A stretch of 39,893 nt of DNA from a virus. The stretch is from positions 1 through 39,893 of the IMG/VR virus record IMGVR_UViG_3300025892_000050; one strand, given 5' to 3'. Made by a program: the position numbers and the translations under genes. Of the stretch, positions 22,747 to 29,225 are shown one piece after another (position 1 is the stretch's first letter; each line of letters opens with the position of its first letter). The notes under the pieces were generated by a model, which ran no database searches, was not told the origin of the DNA, and saw nothing but the letters and a program-made list of their open reading frames with translations.

Positions 22747-22908
22747 ATGATATGGGGTGTAACGTTTTTACTCTCAGCACTTAAACTTATCGGGTTAATA
22801 ACAGCACCCTGGGTTTTAATCTTTCTACCAATGATTTTGACAAGTTCATTCATAATCTTTGGTTTAGCTTACATTGGTTTCAATAAATTAGAGGAAGAAG
22901 AAGAATGA
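22747..22908 (+). CDS. Small membrane protein (two segments)
   Basis: I chose ATG 22747 because CGGAG lies six bases before it; a longer frame from 22684 would overlap the previous gene. The 53-residue product has two hydrophobic segments (VTFLLSALKLIGLITAPWVL, then FLPMILTSSFIIFGLAYIGF) and an acidic tail (NKLEEEEE). It starts a run of three tiny membrane peptides. The function is unknown. Confidence 0.6.
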   Translation: MIWGVTFLLSALKLIGLITAPWVLIFLPMILTSSFIIFGLAYIGFNKLEEEEE

Positions 22909-22991
22909 AAGAATTTGATGTTATTGTGGCAATTACTGGATTTATTTTATTCAACACTGTTTTTGCAATTAGTATCGCAGGTATGATTTGA
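22905..22991 (+). CDS. 28-residue membrane peptide
   Basis: The ATG overlaps the previous stop (ATGA). The product, MKEFDVIVAITGFILFNTVF plus AISIAGMI, is a single membrane helix. The overlap pattern, shared with both neighbours, supports translation despite the small size. The function is unknown. Confidence 0.45.
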   Translation: MKEFDVIVAITGFILFNTVFAISIAGMI

Positions 22992-22992
22992 T

Positions 22993-23094
22993 ATGAAAGA
23001 TGGTAAAAATTTAGTACTCTGGTTATTTTTCATGATAGTAACTTTTACCGTATTAGCCATATTAGAAACAGTTCTTGAGGTTCCGGACATATGA
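22993..23094 (+). CDS. 33-residue membrane peptide
   Basis: The ATG lies one base after the previous stop. The product is MKDGKNLVLWLFFMIVTFTV then LAILETVLEVPDI, a single membrane helix. Its end overlaps the next gene start (ATGA). The function is unknown; it could act with the two neighbouring membrane peptides. Confidence 0.45.
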   Translation: MKDGKNLVLWLFFMIVTFTVLAILETVLEVPDI

Positions 23095-23420
23095 ATGCGC
23101 AAATGATTTTGAGAGATGAACTAAACTTTCTTGAAAATTTATATGAGCATAAAATAACTGATGATGTGTTGGATCAATTGTTTGGAACTAAACGGCTTAT
23201 CAAAGTTTCTATGTTTATTGAAACTCTTAAAAATTATTTGTCAAAAGGCACGGCTTCTATTTCAAGAGGTAATGTAGCAATTTATGATGACCTGCATGTT
23301 GTGGAACATCCAAATGGTGACTTAATAGGATATGTTTATAAAAGACCTTCATCTGGTCAGAGTACAATTAAACGTTCTCCATCAGATGTATTCTTTGACT
23401 ATTTTGATAATAGAGGATAA
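23091..23420 (+). CDS. Protein of unknown function
   Basis: The 109-residue product has a helical first half (MNAQMILRDELNFLENLYEH, RLIKVSMFIETLKNYLSKG) and a beta-rich second half with a Tyr/Arg-rich segment (DLIGYVYKRPSSGQSTIKR). No family is recognised. It overlaps the membrane peptide before it by four bases and is three bases from the next gene. Confidence 0.55.
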   Translation: MNAQMILRDELNFLENLYEHKITDDVLDQLFGTKRLIKVSMFIETLKNYLSKGTASISRGNVAIYDDLHVVEHPNGDLIGYVYKRPSSGQSTIKRSPSDVFFDYFDNRG

Positions 23421-23422
23421 TT

Positions 23423-23713
23423 ATGAAATCTAAATTTTATTTCTTCAGTGACCCTGCACATGGATGGTTGAGAGTTGACCGTGATACATTAACAGAACTT
23501 GGTTTGACTCAAAATGATTTTACAGAGTATTCATACATTGACATTCATTATATGTATTTGGAAGAAGATCATGATGCATCAAAGTTCATGACAGAATGGG
23601 CTAAGAAAATGCCATCAACCAGTAAGCTACAAATTGTTGAGAGAGTTTCTGAGAAAAAAGATTCGTTTGTTCGTAGGAAATACCAAAACTTTAGAATCAA
23701 AGAGGTTGCTTGA
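23423..23713 (+). CDS. Protein of unknown function
   Basis: The 96-residue product begins MKSKFYFFSDPAHGWLRVDR and ends with a basic stretch (RRKYQNFRIKEVA). The start, with an Asp-His pair and Trp, resembles small proteins of many large phages, but I cannot name a family. AGAGGAT precedes the ATG. Its stop overlaps the next gene by four bases. Confidence 0.6.
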   Translation: MKSKFYFFSDPAHGWLRVDRDTLTELGLTQNDFTEYSYIDIHYMYLEEDHDASKFMTEWAKKMPSTSKLQIVERVSEKKDSFVRRKYQNFRIKEVA

Positions 23714-23976
23714 AACTATTCGGAAAAGAACTTAAACTTTTTTTTGTGGAGAAACTATCTGAAAATTGGGCATGGGAAATAGAATTTTTAAAATGGACGG
23801 GTTCTTGGGGAAATTTTCTAGTTTATGAAAATTCAATATCATTGAGATTGAAGGGGGACCATAGAGGAATCTATTGGTCCTATCATATTCTCGGTTTTAA
23901 AATTATTGAACTGAATGTTTACGATACACGCCATGAAGAACAAATTTCTATTGTAAATAGAGGTTTAGACCATTAA
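23710..23976 (+). CDS. Protein of unknown function
   Basis: The 88-residue frame starts with TTG overlapping the previous stop (TTGA), with AAGAGG nearby. The product is rich in Trp and aromatic residues (WAWEIEFLKWTGSWGNFLVY) and mostly beta. No family is recognised. It is the last plus-strand gene. The 41-base gap to the leftward fibre region holds no clear hairpin terminator. Confidence 0.5.
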   Translation: MKLFGKELKLFFVEKLSENWAWEIEFLKWTGSWGNFLVYENSISLRLKGDHRGIYWSYHILGFKIIELNVYDTRHEEQISIVNRGLDH

Positions 23977-24017
23977 AACATCTATTGTTGCAGATTGTAG
24001 TTCATCTAAATTAATTT

Positions 24018-24668
24018 TTAATCTGTGTAATAAGTTAAGAAAAATCCAATATAGCTGACTTGCGTGACATGATTGCCATCGCCATAGGAATCTGCATATA
24101 AAGCATTTACCAATTGCCATTTATCTGCATGTGCTGCTGTTCCATTATATGTAAAACTTCCTACTGCATGAGCAAATACTGGAGAAGTCGCAGCAGAAAA
24201 AGGAAATCCATTTAATCTTAGTCCAGAACCTGATGTTCCACTATTTCCAGAATCACATCTACCCCACAAAGTAACTTGCCTACCAATTTTGATATAAAAT
24301 CCTTGTTTAGTTAGCCATGTAGAGTCATTGGTCGAAACATGGAAAACATTTGGAACCCAAGTACCCTCTTCATAATCATCCAGGGTAGTGTTTCCAAAAT
24401 TAATTCCATAGCTATTTGGAAATGTTAAATTTCCAGCAATATTCAAATTACCGTTTTTATCCAAGACAAACTTATCCGTATTTACAGTCATAGCATTACC
24501 AGTACCAGACTGTATAACTTCTAATGCTGCATTAGAACTTTGATAGTTTACTTTAAATCCAGTATTACTGGATTCAAAAAAGTTATTGCTATCAAAGCTA
24601 GATGTATCTATAATCTTTGTAAGACCACTTTTTGAATAAATTTGATCTAGATAAATTCTACTACTCAT
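24018..24668 (-). CDS. Tail fibre / receptor-contact protein
   Basis: The 216-residue product starts with MSSRIYLDQIYSK, followed by a short-strand middle with LDKNGNLNIAGNL and NFGNTTLDDYEEGTWVPN, a segment common in phage fibre and minor structural proteins. The C-terminal 110 residues are a Gly/Ser/Tyr-rich beta domain (LWGRCDSGNSGTSGSGLRL, GFPFSAATSPV) that probably contacts the receptor. It overlaps the upstream gene by four bases. It is the last gene of the leftward fibre operon. Confidence 0.72.
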   Translation of the reverse strand: MSSRIYLDQIYSKSGLTKIIDTSSFDSNNFFESSNTGFKVNYQSSNAALEVIQSGTGNAMTVNTDKFVLDKNGNLNIAGNLTFPNSYGINFGNTTLDDYEEGTWVPNVFHVSTNDSTWLTKQGFYIKIGRQVTLWGRCDSGNSGTSGSGLRLNGFPFSAATSPVFAHAVGSFTYNGTAAHADKWQLVNALYADSYGDGNHVTQVSYIGFFLTYYTD

Positions 24669-24925
24669 GGAGTAACTTCAGCTTGCTCTGCTACATGTTG
24701 TTGATATGCCGCTACAACATCTGCTGTATGTACGGCAGCAACAATTGCTTGAACTTTTGCATCACGATTAGAAACATCTTCTCCAGGTGGCACAACGTAT
24801 CTATGATAATTTTGTGAAATCACTTGACCATCTTCCAAGACCTGTACCGCTTCTCTGACTTGTACATGATTAAATTCTCCGACAACTTCTACTTTGTCTG
24901 TGATTGTTCTCTTCTCAAGTGCCAT
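24665..24925 (-). CDS. Small conserved virion-region protein
   Basis: The 86-residue product starts MALEKRTITDKVEVVGEFNH, has VQVREAVQVLEDGQVISQNY and ends in an Ala/Val-rich helix (AIVAAVHTADVVAAYQQHV). Similar short proteins sit between fibre genes of marine myophages, as I recall; their role is not known. AAAGGA precedes the ATG, and a GATAAATA (minus strand, 24965-24972), one base off the late consensus, lies about 40 bases upstream. Confidence 0.65.
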   Translation of the reverse strand: MALEKRTITDKVEVVGEFNHVQVREAVQVLEDGQVISQNYHRYVVPPGEDVSNRDAKVQAIVAAVHTADVVAAYQQHVAEQAEVTP

Positions 24926-24964
24926 TTATTTTTCCTTTATAAATGATATTAAAATTGTATACTA

Positions 24965-24972
24965 TATTTATC
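24965..24972 (-). promoter_or_regulatory. Possible late promoter box
   Basis: Minus-strand GATAAATA, one base off TATAAATA, at a plausible distance from the gene starting at 24925. The surroundings are AT-rich, so chance is possible. Confidence 0.3.
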
Positions 24973-24999
24973 TATTGTGCTTTAAGAGTTTTTGATATA

Positions 25000-25050
25000 T
25001 TAATTTCCTGTTTCTAATGCTTCAATTCTTGCGGTTAGTGCGTCAATCTC
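25000..25050 (-). pseudogene. Relict 3' end of a fibre gene
   Basis: On the minus strand, directly after the stop of the gene ending at 25054, codons read EIDALTARIEALETGN-stop. This is a heptad-like coiled-coil tail as found at the end of fibre or chaperone genes. No start codon is available in frame, since stops TAA and TGA lie just upstream. It looks like the remnant of a gene whose front was replaced by the present fibre module. Confidence 0.5.
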
Positions 25051-25053
25051 TCA

Positions 25054-26229
25054 TTAGCGGAAGATTGCTGCTTTAACATTAGAGTTATCAACTAAAGCAC
25101 CATTTGTATTATATGTGTATACCTTTACAGATCCTGTGCTTTCACTGTAAGTATAAGGCCCCTTATCTCCATTTCCACCACCAGCAACAGAAGAAGTAAC
25201 AGTAGAAAAATTTGCATCTGGCATCGCATTGGTGAAGTTTACTCCGTAATGTCCTGTTCCTAGATCTGTCAGGCTTGACACATTCCCACTTCCCAAAATT
25301 GAAACTGTTCCTGTTCCATTAAACCTTATCCAAGCTCTACACGCATATGCAGTACCAACTGAACCAAAACCTGAGTCAAATTTAAGATTCCCACTGTTAT
25401 CAATCCGCATTCTTTCACCATCAACACCGGAAAAAACATACCCAGTGAATCCAGTTTGATTCCCGTAAAATGTTAGTAACCCAGTAGAACCATTCCGACC
25501 AAATTCGTAAGACTGTGTAGCACTTGCACCATTTTCGACTCTAATTTGATTATCAGCAACATTTCTAATTGATAAAGTTTGACTTGGACTACTCGTCCCA
25601 ATCCCCACATTCCCACTGGAATCAACAACCAACGCATTGCTACCAATGGCTGCCGTTCCCGCATTCACCACAACACTTCCATTACTCTCACTTATCACAC
25701 TTCCACCATTGCTATCTACAATTGGAAGAACAGTTGAACTACTTGTAGCTGGTTCTCTACTAACAATCGCAACCACATCACCGTTCACTGGATTGAGTGT
25801 GAATGATATCACTTTTGTGTTAACGTTGATGCTGAAATCACTTGAAGCAAGTTTCACACCATTCAGGTAAACATCTGTACTGTCACCAGTCAAAGGATAT
25901 GGAAACGTGACTGTAGTCTCGTTGTTAGCAATTGTATGCTCATGGCGGCGCTCTGAGAAACGCACACCTTGTGTTAGATTTCTTCTACCTATGACAAAAA
26001 CGATGTCACCAGCAATTACATTACTTGCAAGTGTGATGGTCTTTCTATCTGCGCCAAGAGTGTAGTCATCAGAACCCAGTAAAACACCATTTTTATATAC
26101 ATCTAGGTAATTAGATTTACCTGATACAACAAACCCACTGGTGGCGATTGTGTTTGTTGTGCTTGTGATGTTGAATTCTTCTCTAAATTCGTTTGATTGT
26201 AGTGCTGGTTGTTTTCCTAAGTAGGCCAT
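25054..26229 (-). CDS. Tail fibre protein with C-terminal W-F-x-G-T-G domain
   Basis: The 391-residue product starts MAYLGKQPALQSNEFREEFN, with a repeated beta unit of the form LDVYKNGVLLGSDDYTL (about 42-58) and VYLNGVKLASSDFSI (about 121-135) that looks like a duplicated virion-proximal domain. The middle contains DSSGNVGIGTSSPSQTLSI, a common fibre linker. The C-terminal part (from about 295) is ACRAWIRFNGTG...VSSLTDLGTGHYGVNF...AMPDANF ending AAIFR, shared with two other genes here. Its ATG overlaps the stop of the gene before it (TAATG). Likely a receptor-binding fibre. Confidence 0.8.
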   Translation of the reverse strand: MAYLGKQPALQSNEFREEFNITSTTNTIATSGFVVSGKSNYLDVYKNGVLLGSDDYTLGADRKTITLASNVIAGDIVFVIGRRNLTQGVRFSERRHEHTIANNETTVTFPYPLTGDSTDVYLNGVKLASSDFSINVNTKVISFTLNPVNGDVVAIVSREPATSSSTVLPIVDSNGGSVISESNGSVVVNAGTAAIGSNALVVDSSGNVGIGTSSPSQTLSIRNVADNQIRVENGASATQSYEFGRNGSTGLLTFYGNQTGFTGYVFSGVDGERMRIDNSGNLKFDSGFGSVGTAYACRAWIRFNGTGTVSILGSGNVSSLTDLGTGHYGVNFTNAMPDANFSTVTSSVAGGGNGDKGPYTYSESTGSVKVYTYNTNGALVDNSNVKAAIFR

Positions 26230-26459
26230 TAACTAGTCTCTATGTTTATAGCCTTTAAATCTTCAACGGATGTAGCTGTATCACAAAGCATCGTGATGTC
26301 TCTGAGTTGTTGCTTCTCCGCTACAATTGCAGTTGTATCAGTTCCGGCTTCCTGCGCTCTCATATAGAGTATATCTTGAGCCTCTAACAAAGGCTTGCGT
26401 TCTTGTCGTAGCGATTCACGTTTGATCTCTCTGGCTTTATCTAAATTTATTGTAATCAT
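26229..26459 (-). CDS. Small fibre-associated protein
   Basis: The 76-residue product begins MITINLDKAREIKRESLRQE and is helical and charged (RKPLLEAQDILYMRAQEAGT, EKQQLRDITMLCDT). The layout, a short strand then an Arg-rich helix, recalls small tail-fibre-associated or assembly proteins of marine phages. It lies between two fibre-domain genes. The upstream linker (26462-26480) is an exact copy of one at 27040-27058 and holds its AAGGA site. The function is inferred from place only. Confidence 0.6.
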   Translation of the reverse strand: MITINLDKAREIKRESLRQERKPLLEAQDILYMRAQEAGTDTTAIVAEKQQLRDITMLCDTATSVEDLKAINIETS

Positions 26460-26461
26460 TG

Positions 26462-26480
26462 GGTTCCTTAGTTGTTAGCG
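26462..26480. repeat. 19-bp direct repeat, copy 1
   Basis: The plus-strand sequence GGTTCCTTAGTTGTTAGCG is identical to 27040-27058. On the minus strand it covers the last Arg codon and stop of a fibre gene and the AAGGA site of the next gene, so it is a duplicated gene-junction linker. Confidence 0.85.
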
Positions 26481-26825
26481 GAAGATTGCGACAGAAACAA
26501 ATGGCGAGTCTTGTAATGCTGTGCTGGTCTGAAGGGTAGTAATTCTCACCGAATCTGTGGCAACGTTAGCATCTCCATCGCTTGTCTGAACTACGATGAA
26601 AACTCCGTAGTCACTTACTCCATCATAGTGTCTACCACAAGCAGTAACGACATAATCATTATCCGGCATTGCATTCTCAAAGTTCACGGTATAGTCTCCT
26701 GTGCCGTTGTCGGTGATGCTGGAAACATGGAAGCTGGCCCGTATTGCTACCGTTCCCGTACCATTAAAATTCACCCACGCAGCAAGCTGATGTCCTGCAT
26801 CTGCAATTTCAACCGATCTGGTCAC
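26475..26825 (-). CDS. Short fibre-domain protein
   Basis: The 116-residue product is almost only the shared domain: LAAWVNFNGTGTVAIRASFH, then VSSITDNGTGDYTVNFENAM and a variable loop, ending VAIFR. It matches the C-terminus of the fibre at 25054 and the gene at 27053. It overlaps the gene before it by four bases (ATGA). A stand-alone fibre tip or a swapped-in domain are the likely readings. Confidence 0.72.
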   Translation of the reverse strand: MTRSVEIADAGHQLAAWVNFNGTGTVAIRASFHVSSITDNGTGDYTVNFENAMPDNDYVVTACGRHYDGVSDYGVFIVVQTSDGDANVATDSVRITTLQTSTALQDSPFVSVAIFR

Positions 26826-27037
26826 GCTCCCACCCCATCATAGCTATTAGTGAAATCGTAGTCCCAAGCATTGCGAAACTCCCGGTCTGCTGGCAGTTCG
26901 CTACTGTCGATGATCTTGTATTTGACACCCGTAGGGACATCTTTCGCACAGATCTGTTCTAACGTAAGCCCACAGTTCGGTGCTGGTACTAGCACACTGA
27001 TTGTACCTTCGGTATTTGGGAAAATTGCTAGTTTCAT
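26822..27037 (-). CDS. Small conserved fibre-region protein
   Basis: The 71-residue product starts MKLAIFPNTEGTISVLVPAP and continues with LTLEQICAKDVPTGVKYKII and ELPADREFRNAWDYDF. I recognise this as a recurrent short protein in phage tail regions, where its role is unknown. The AAGGA site lies in the 19-bp linker repeated elsewhere in this region. It overlaps the fibre-domain gene after it by four bases, so both are made together. Confidence 0.68.
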   Translation of the reverse strand: MKLAIFPNTEGTISVLVPAPNCGLTLEQICAKDVPTGVKYKIIDSSELPADREFRNAWDYDFTNSYDGVGA

Positions 27038-27039
27038 TT

Positions 27040-27058
27040 GGTTCCTTAGTTGTTAGCG
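27040..27058. repeat. 19-bp direct repeat, copy 2
   Basis: Exact copy of 26462-26480, again spanning the end of a fibre-domain gene and the ribosome site of the following gene on the minus strand. Confidence 0.85.
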
Positions 27059-27382
27059 AAATACTGCGGCTGAAATATCATCGAAATCAGTTCTCGCCCC
27101 ACTGAAGGCTTCACTGATAACAGTAAACGAGGTTGTTGTTTGGCCCGATGTTATAAAAGCGTGTAATTCATTGGTTGCTAATACTGAATAATTTGCGTCA
27201 GGCATTGCTGTTGTCATATTTACGGTATGGTCCCCTATTCCGTTATCAGTGATGCTAGAAACATTTCCAGAAGCGGATATTGCTGGTGTGCCTGTCCCGT
27301 CAAAGTGTACCCAGGCACGGCAACCAAATATAGGTGCATCATCACCGTTGGGCAAGTTCCCTATATTTCTTGCGTTACTCAT
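27053..27382 (-). CDS. Short fibre-domain protein
   Basis: I chose ATG 27380-27382, which overlaps the stop of the small gene upstream (ATGA), rather than a TTG at 27406. The 109-residue product begins MSNARNIGNLPNGDDAPIF and is then the shared domain: GCRAWVHFDGTGTPAISASG, VSSITDNGIGDHTVNMTTAM, PDANYSV and an AAVFR end. It is the third copy of this domain in the window. The loop between about 80 and 100 differs most from the other two and may face the receptor. Confidence 0.72.
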   Translation of the reverse strand: MSNARNIGNLPNGDDAPIFGCRAWVHFDGTGTPAISASGNVSSITDNGIGDHTVNMTTAMPDANYSVLATNELHAFITSGQTTTSFTVISEAFSGARTDFDDISAAVFR

Positions 27383-27522
27383 ACTGCATCCGGTGGTGTG
27401 GGCCAAACTACGTTGGTTAGTTGTCCGTTCTCATCTAGCGTTGCGTTCTTAATATCTACTTTATCATTAACAATGTCGTGCTGTGCGATGGTGTGTCCAG
27501 CGACCTTGATTGATCCAGCCAT
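27379..27522 (-). CDS. 47-residue chimeric remnant of fibre chaperone
   Basis: A minus-strand frame from ATG 27520-27522 to TGA 27379 encodes MAGSIKVAGHTIAQHDIVND and a tail LDENGQLTNVVWPTPPDAV. The tail matches the C-terminus of the tail-assembly chaperone genes at 30438, 38115 and 39016, while the front does not. It sits just after a FPDGTIIQ-type fibre gene, exactly where those chaperones sit. It is coupled to the next gene by an ATGA overlap. Most likely a recombinant left-over that is still translated. Confidence 0.6.
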   Translation of the reverse strand: MAGSIKVAGHTIAQHDIVNDKVDIKNATLDENGQLTNVVWPTPPDAV

Positions 27523-28097
27523 TACGACACCTCTTGAAGAAGTAAATAGCTTTTTGTGTTTGTCTGGGGACTTGAATAATAATTATTAATAAATGCTTTA
27601 GATGAATTAGCTGATGAATGGAACTTTGGTGTATACGTTAATGTTGTCCCTGCAGATTGCCCGTGATCATGCACATAAAATTGCATTGCACTATCGCTAA
27701 TGTAAGCAGTTGAATTTGTAAATGCTATAATATCTGTCACTGTTTGATCTAGACTCGTCACTGATTCTGTAATTTTAACAGACAATGCTGTACTGCTATC
27801 CTTTTTACCTGCACCACTTAAAAATAAATAGATAAAGAGCTTAGAATTTGTTTTCTTTAATGTAATAGTTTTACTAAATCCAGATATGCTTGTGGGGGTA
27901 TTGTTTGTAAATTCTTCATAAGTAACGTATTCAACATATTCTTGTTGAATTATAGTCCCATCAGGAAACGTCACGCTAGAGTCGAGCGTTGCGTTGCTGA
28001 TCGTGCCACCAGACCCAATGATAGAAACACCATCAACAGATACTGGTGATTTAAGGTCTACGATATTTGAGGAGTTGTATCTACCTATGTATGCCAT
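27522..28097 (-). CDS. Fibre protein of the FPxGxIIQ group
   Basis: I chose ATG 28095-28097 (MAYIGRYNSSNIV); a TTG nine bases upstream is less likely. The roughly 191-residue product has the group signature ISNATLDSSVTFPDGTIIQ (about 33-51), also found in the genes at 30815, 38483 and 39357. The following 130 residues form a Ser/Thr-rich beta domain (ITLKKTNSKLFIYLFLSGAG, IISD-like loops) ending YLLLQEVS. It probably builds a short fibre or adhesin tip. Its stop touches the ATG of the chimeric small gene. Confidence 0.72.
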   Translation of the reverse strand: MAYIGRYNSSNIVDLKSPVSVDGVSIIGSGGTISNATLDSSVTFPDGTIIQQEYVEYVTYEEFTNNTPTSISGFSKTITLKKTNSKLFIYLFLSGAGKKDSSTALSVKITESVTSLDQTVTDIIAFTNSTAYISDSAMQFYVHDHGQSAGTTLTYTPKFHSSANSSKAFINNYYSSPQTNTKSYLLLQEVS

Positions 28098-28098
28098 A

Positions 28099-28419
28099 TC
28101 ATGCAATCTCTAGATAACTTGCCGTCACATCCACTACATTGTTAGCATCTGCAGTTACAAGCAAACTATCACCTTCCATCAACACGATCTTGTTTTCAAT
28201 GAGGGCAAGAGAACTATTTACGGGAAGCGGTGCACCTGTGATATAACTGTATGTGTTTGCACCTTCAGCTATTTCAACTGTGATTTCATGGTCTGATGTA
28301 TCCTTGTTGGATGCAATCAATCCAATGATGACAACCTGAGCATTTGTTCCAACAGTCGGTACTAAAGTTGTTTGAGATGATTCTACGTGTACTGATTTTC
28401 TTTTAAATGCTTCTGCCAT
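28099..28419 (-). CDS. Conserved virion-region protein
   Basis: The 106-residue product (MAEAFKRKSVHVESSQTTLV start) is a beta-rich protein with PTVGTNAQVVIIGLIASNKD and VEIAEGANTYSYITGAPLPV, ending DVTASYLEIA. The pattern recalls small phage proteins of the head-tail or fibre region with a jelly-roll-like fold, but I cannot name a family. AGGAGG precedes the ATG, inside the end of the upstream gene. Confidence 0.62.
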   Translation of the reverse strand: MAEAFKRKSVHVESSQTTLVPTVGTNAQVVIIGLIASNKDTSDHEITVEIAEGANTYSYITGAPLPVNSSLALIENKIVLMEGDSLLVTADANNVVDVTASYLEIA

Positions 28420-28425
28420 TTATGC

Positions 28426-28743
28426 TCATCCTCCTAAAGCTATTGAAGCAACTGTTGGTGAAAGACCTGGAAATGATAGTGAACCGGTTGCTGTTATGTG
28501 ACTTGCTGTGATGTTTACGCTACCGTTAGATTCACTGATAATATTATTACCACTACTGTTTACAACTGGTGGTGCTGTAGTATTTATCAGAATACCTTCA
28601 CTACCATCACCAGTGTGCATTCTAAGTTCACCAGTAGACACACCAGCATCCGTAGTGATTGCAGTAAGCTCACCATTCTCAAAGTCAGTATAATTTATAT
28701 GTTCAAGGACTGTGCCTCTTAAAAGTTTAATACCGTTTGCCAT
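28426..28743 (-). CDS. Mtd-N-like fibre leader protein
   Basis: The 105-residue product begins MANGIKLLRGTVLEHINYTD, then ENGELTAITTDAGVSTGELR and MHTGDGSEG. This is the N-terminal unit of the major-tropism-determinant / phage fibre leader type, and also occurs at 31440 and 35687. The second half (VVNSSGNNIISESNGSVNIT) matches a segment in the fibre at 25054. So it looks like a short fibre or an attachment module. No clear ribosome site precedes the ATG; AATAAATA lies just upstream. Confidence 0.68.
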   Translation of the reverse strand: MANGIKLLRGTVLEHINYTDFENGELTAITTDAGVSTGELRMHTGDGSEGILINTTAPPVVNSSGNNIISESNGSVNITASHITATGSLSFPGLSPTVASIALGG

Positions 28744-28751
28744 AAGAGTAT

Positions 28752-28820
28752 TTATTCTGTTGGTGGTTCTACTGGTTCATCTGCTGGAAGTGGCTCGTTT
28801 AATTTAAGTGTTCCGCTCAT
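28752..28820 (-). CDS. Possible 22-residue peptide
   Basis: A minus-strand ATG at 28818-28820 opens MSGTLKLNEPLPADEPVEPP then TE and stop. An AGGA lies about 11 bases upstream. The Pro/Glu-rich peptide could be real or a fragment of a longer lost gene. Confidence 0.35.
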   Translation of the reverse strand: MSGTLKLNEPLPADEPVEPPTE

Positions 28821-28826
28821 TTAAAT

Positions 28827-29216
28827 TTATTCCTGTGATTCCCAAGTTTGTGTTTCTTCGTTCCAATTATATATTTGTTCATCATTCGGATATGGTATTG
28901 GTGATTCCCAAAGACAAGATAGTTCGTTTAATGTCCAACTAGGATATGGTTGTGGTGGAATAAAAGCATCTCTTGTTTCATCATAAGTGAATCCAACACC
29001 AGCATAATTTTTTCTGAATGCTTCGGATTGGTCTTCACTTAGTTCATTTGTTTCTGGATTGTAATGTACTCCACCTCTAGTATTATAAGATGTTCTTTTA
29101 TGTACCTTACCAAATCTTTCAGTATAGATTCGTTCCAAATCCACTACTTCTTCACTTGCACCTGTTCTAACTTTTGTTACTATGTTGTTATTATCTAATT
29201 CTGCGTAATATGCCAT
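28827..29216 (-). CDS. Conserved tail-region protein
   Basis: The 129-residue product starts MAYYAELDNNNIVTKVRTGA, has YNTRGGVHYNPETNELSED and RKNYAGVGFTYDETRDAF, then IPPQPYPSWTLNELSCLWE and a final WNEETQTWESQE. I recognise this as a widespread protein of marine phage tail regions (short-tail-fibre or unknown type); its role is unclear. The ATG has AAGGGA upstream. It lies between the glycine-rich adhesin gene and the Mtd-N-like gene. Confidence 0.75.
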   Translation of the reverse strand: MAYYAELDNNNIVTKVRTGASEEVVDLERIYTERFGKVHKRTSYNTRGGVHYNPETNELSEDQSEAFRKNYAGVGFTYDETRDAFIPPQPYPSWTLNELSCLWESPIPYPNDEQIYNWNEETQTWESQE

Positions 29217-29225
29217 TTTAATCCC

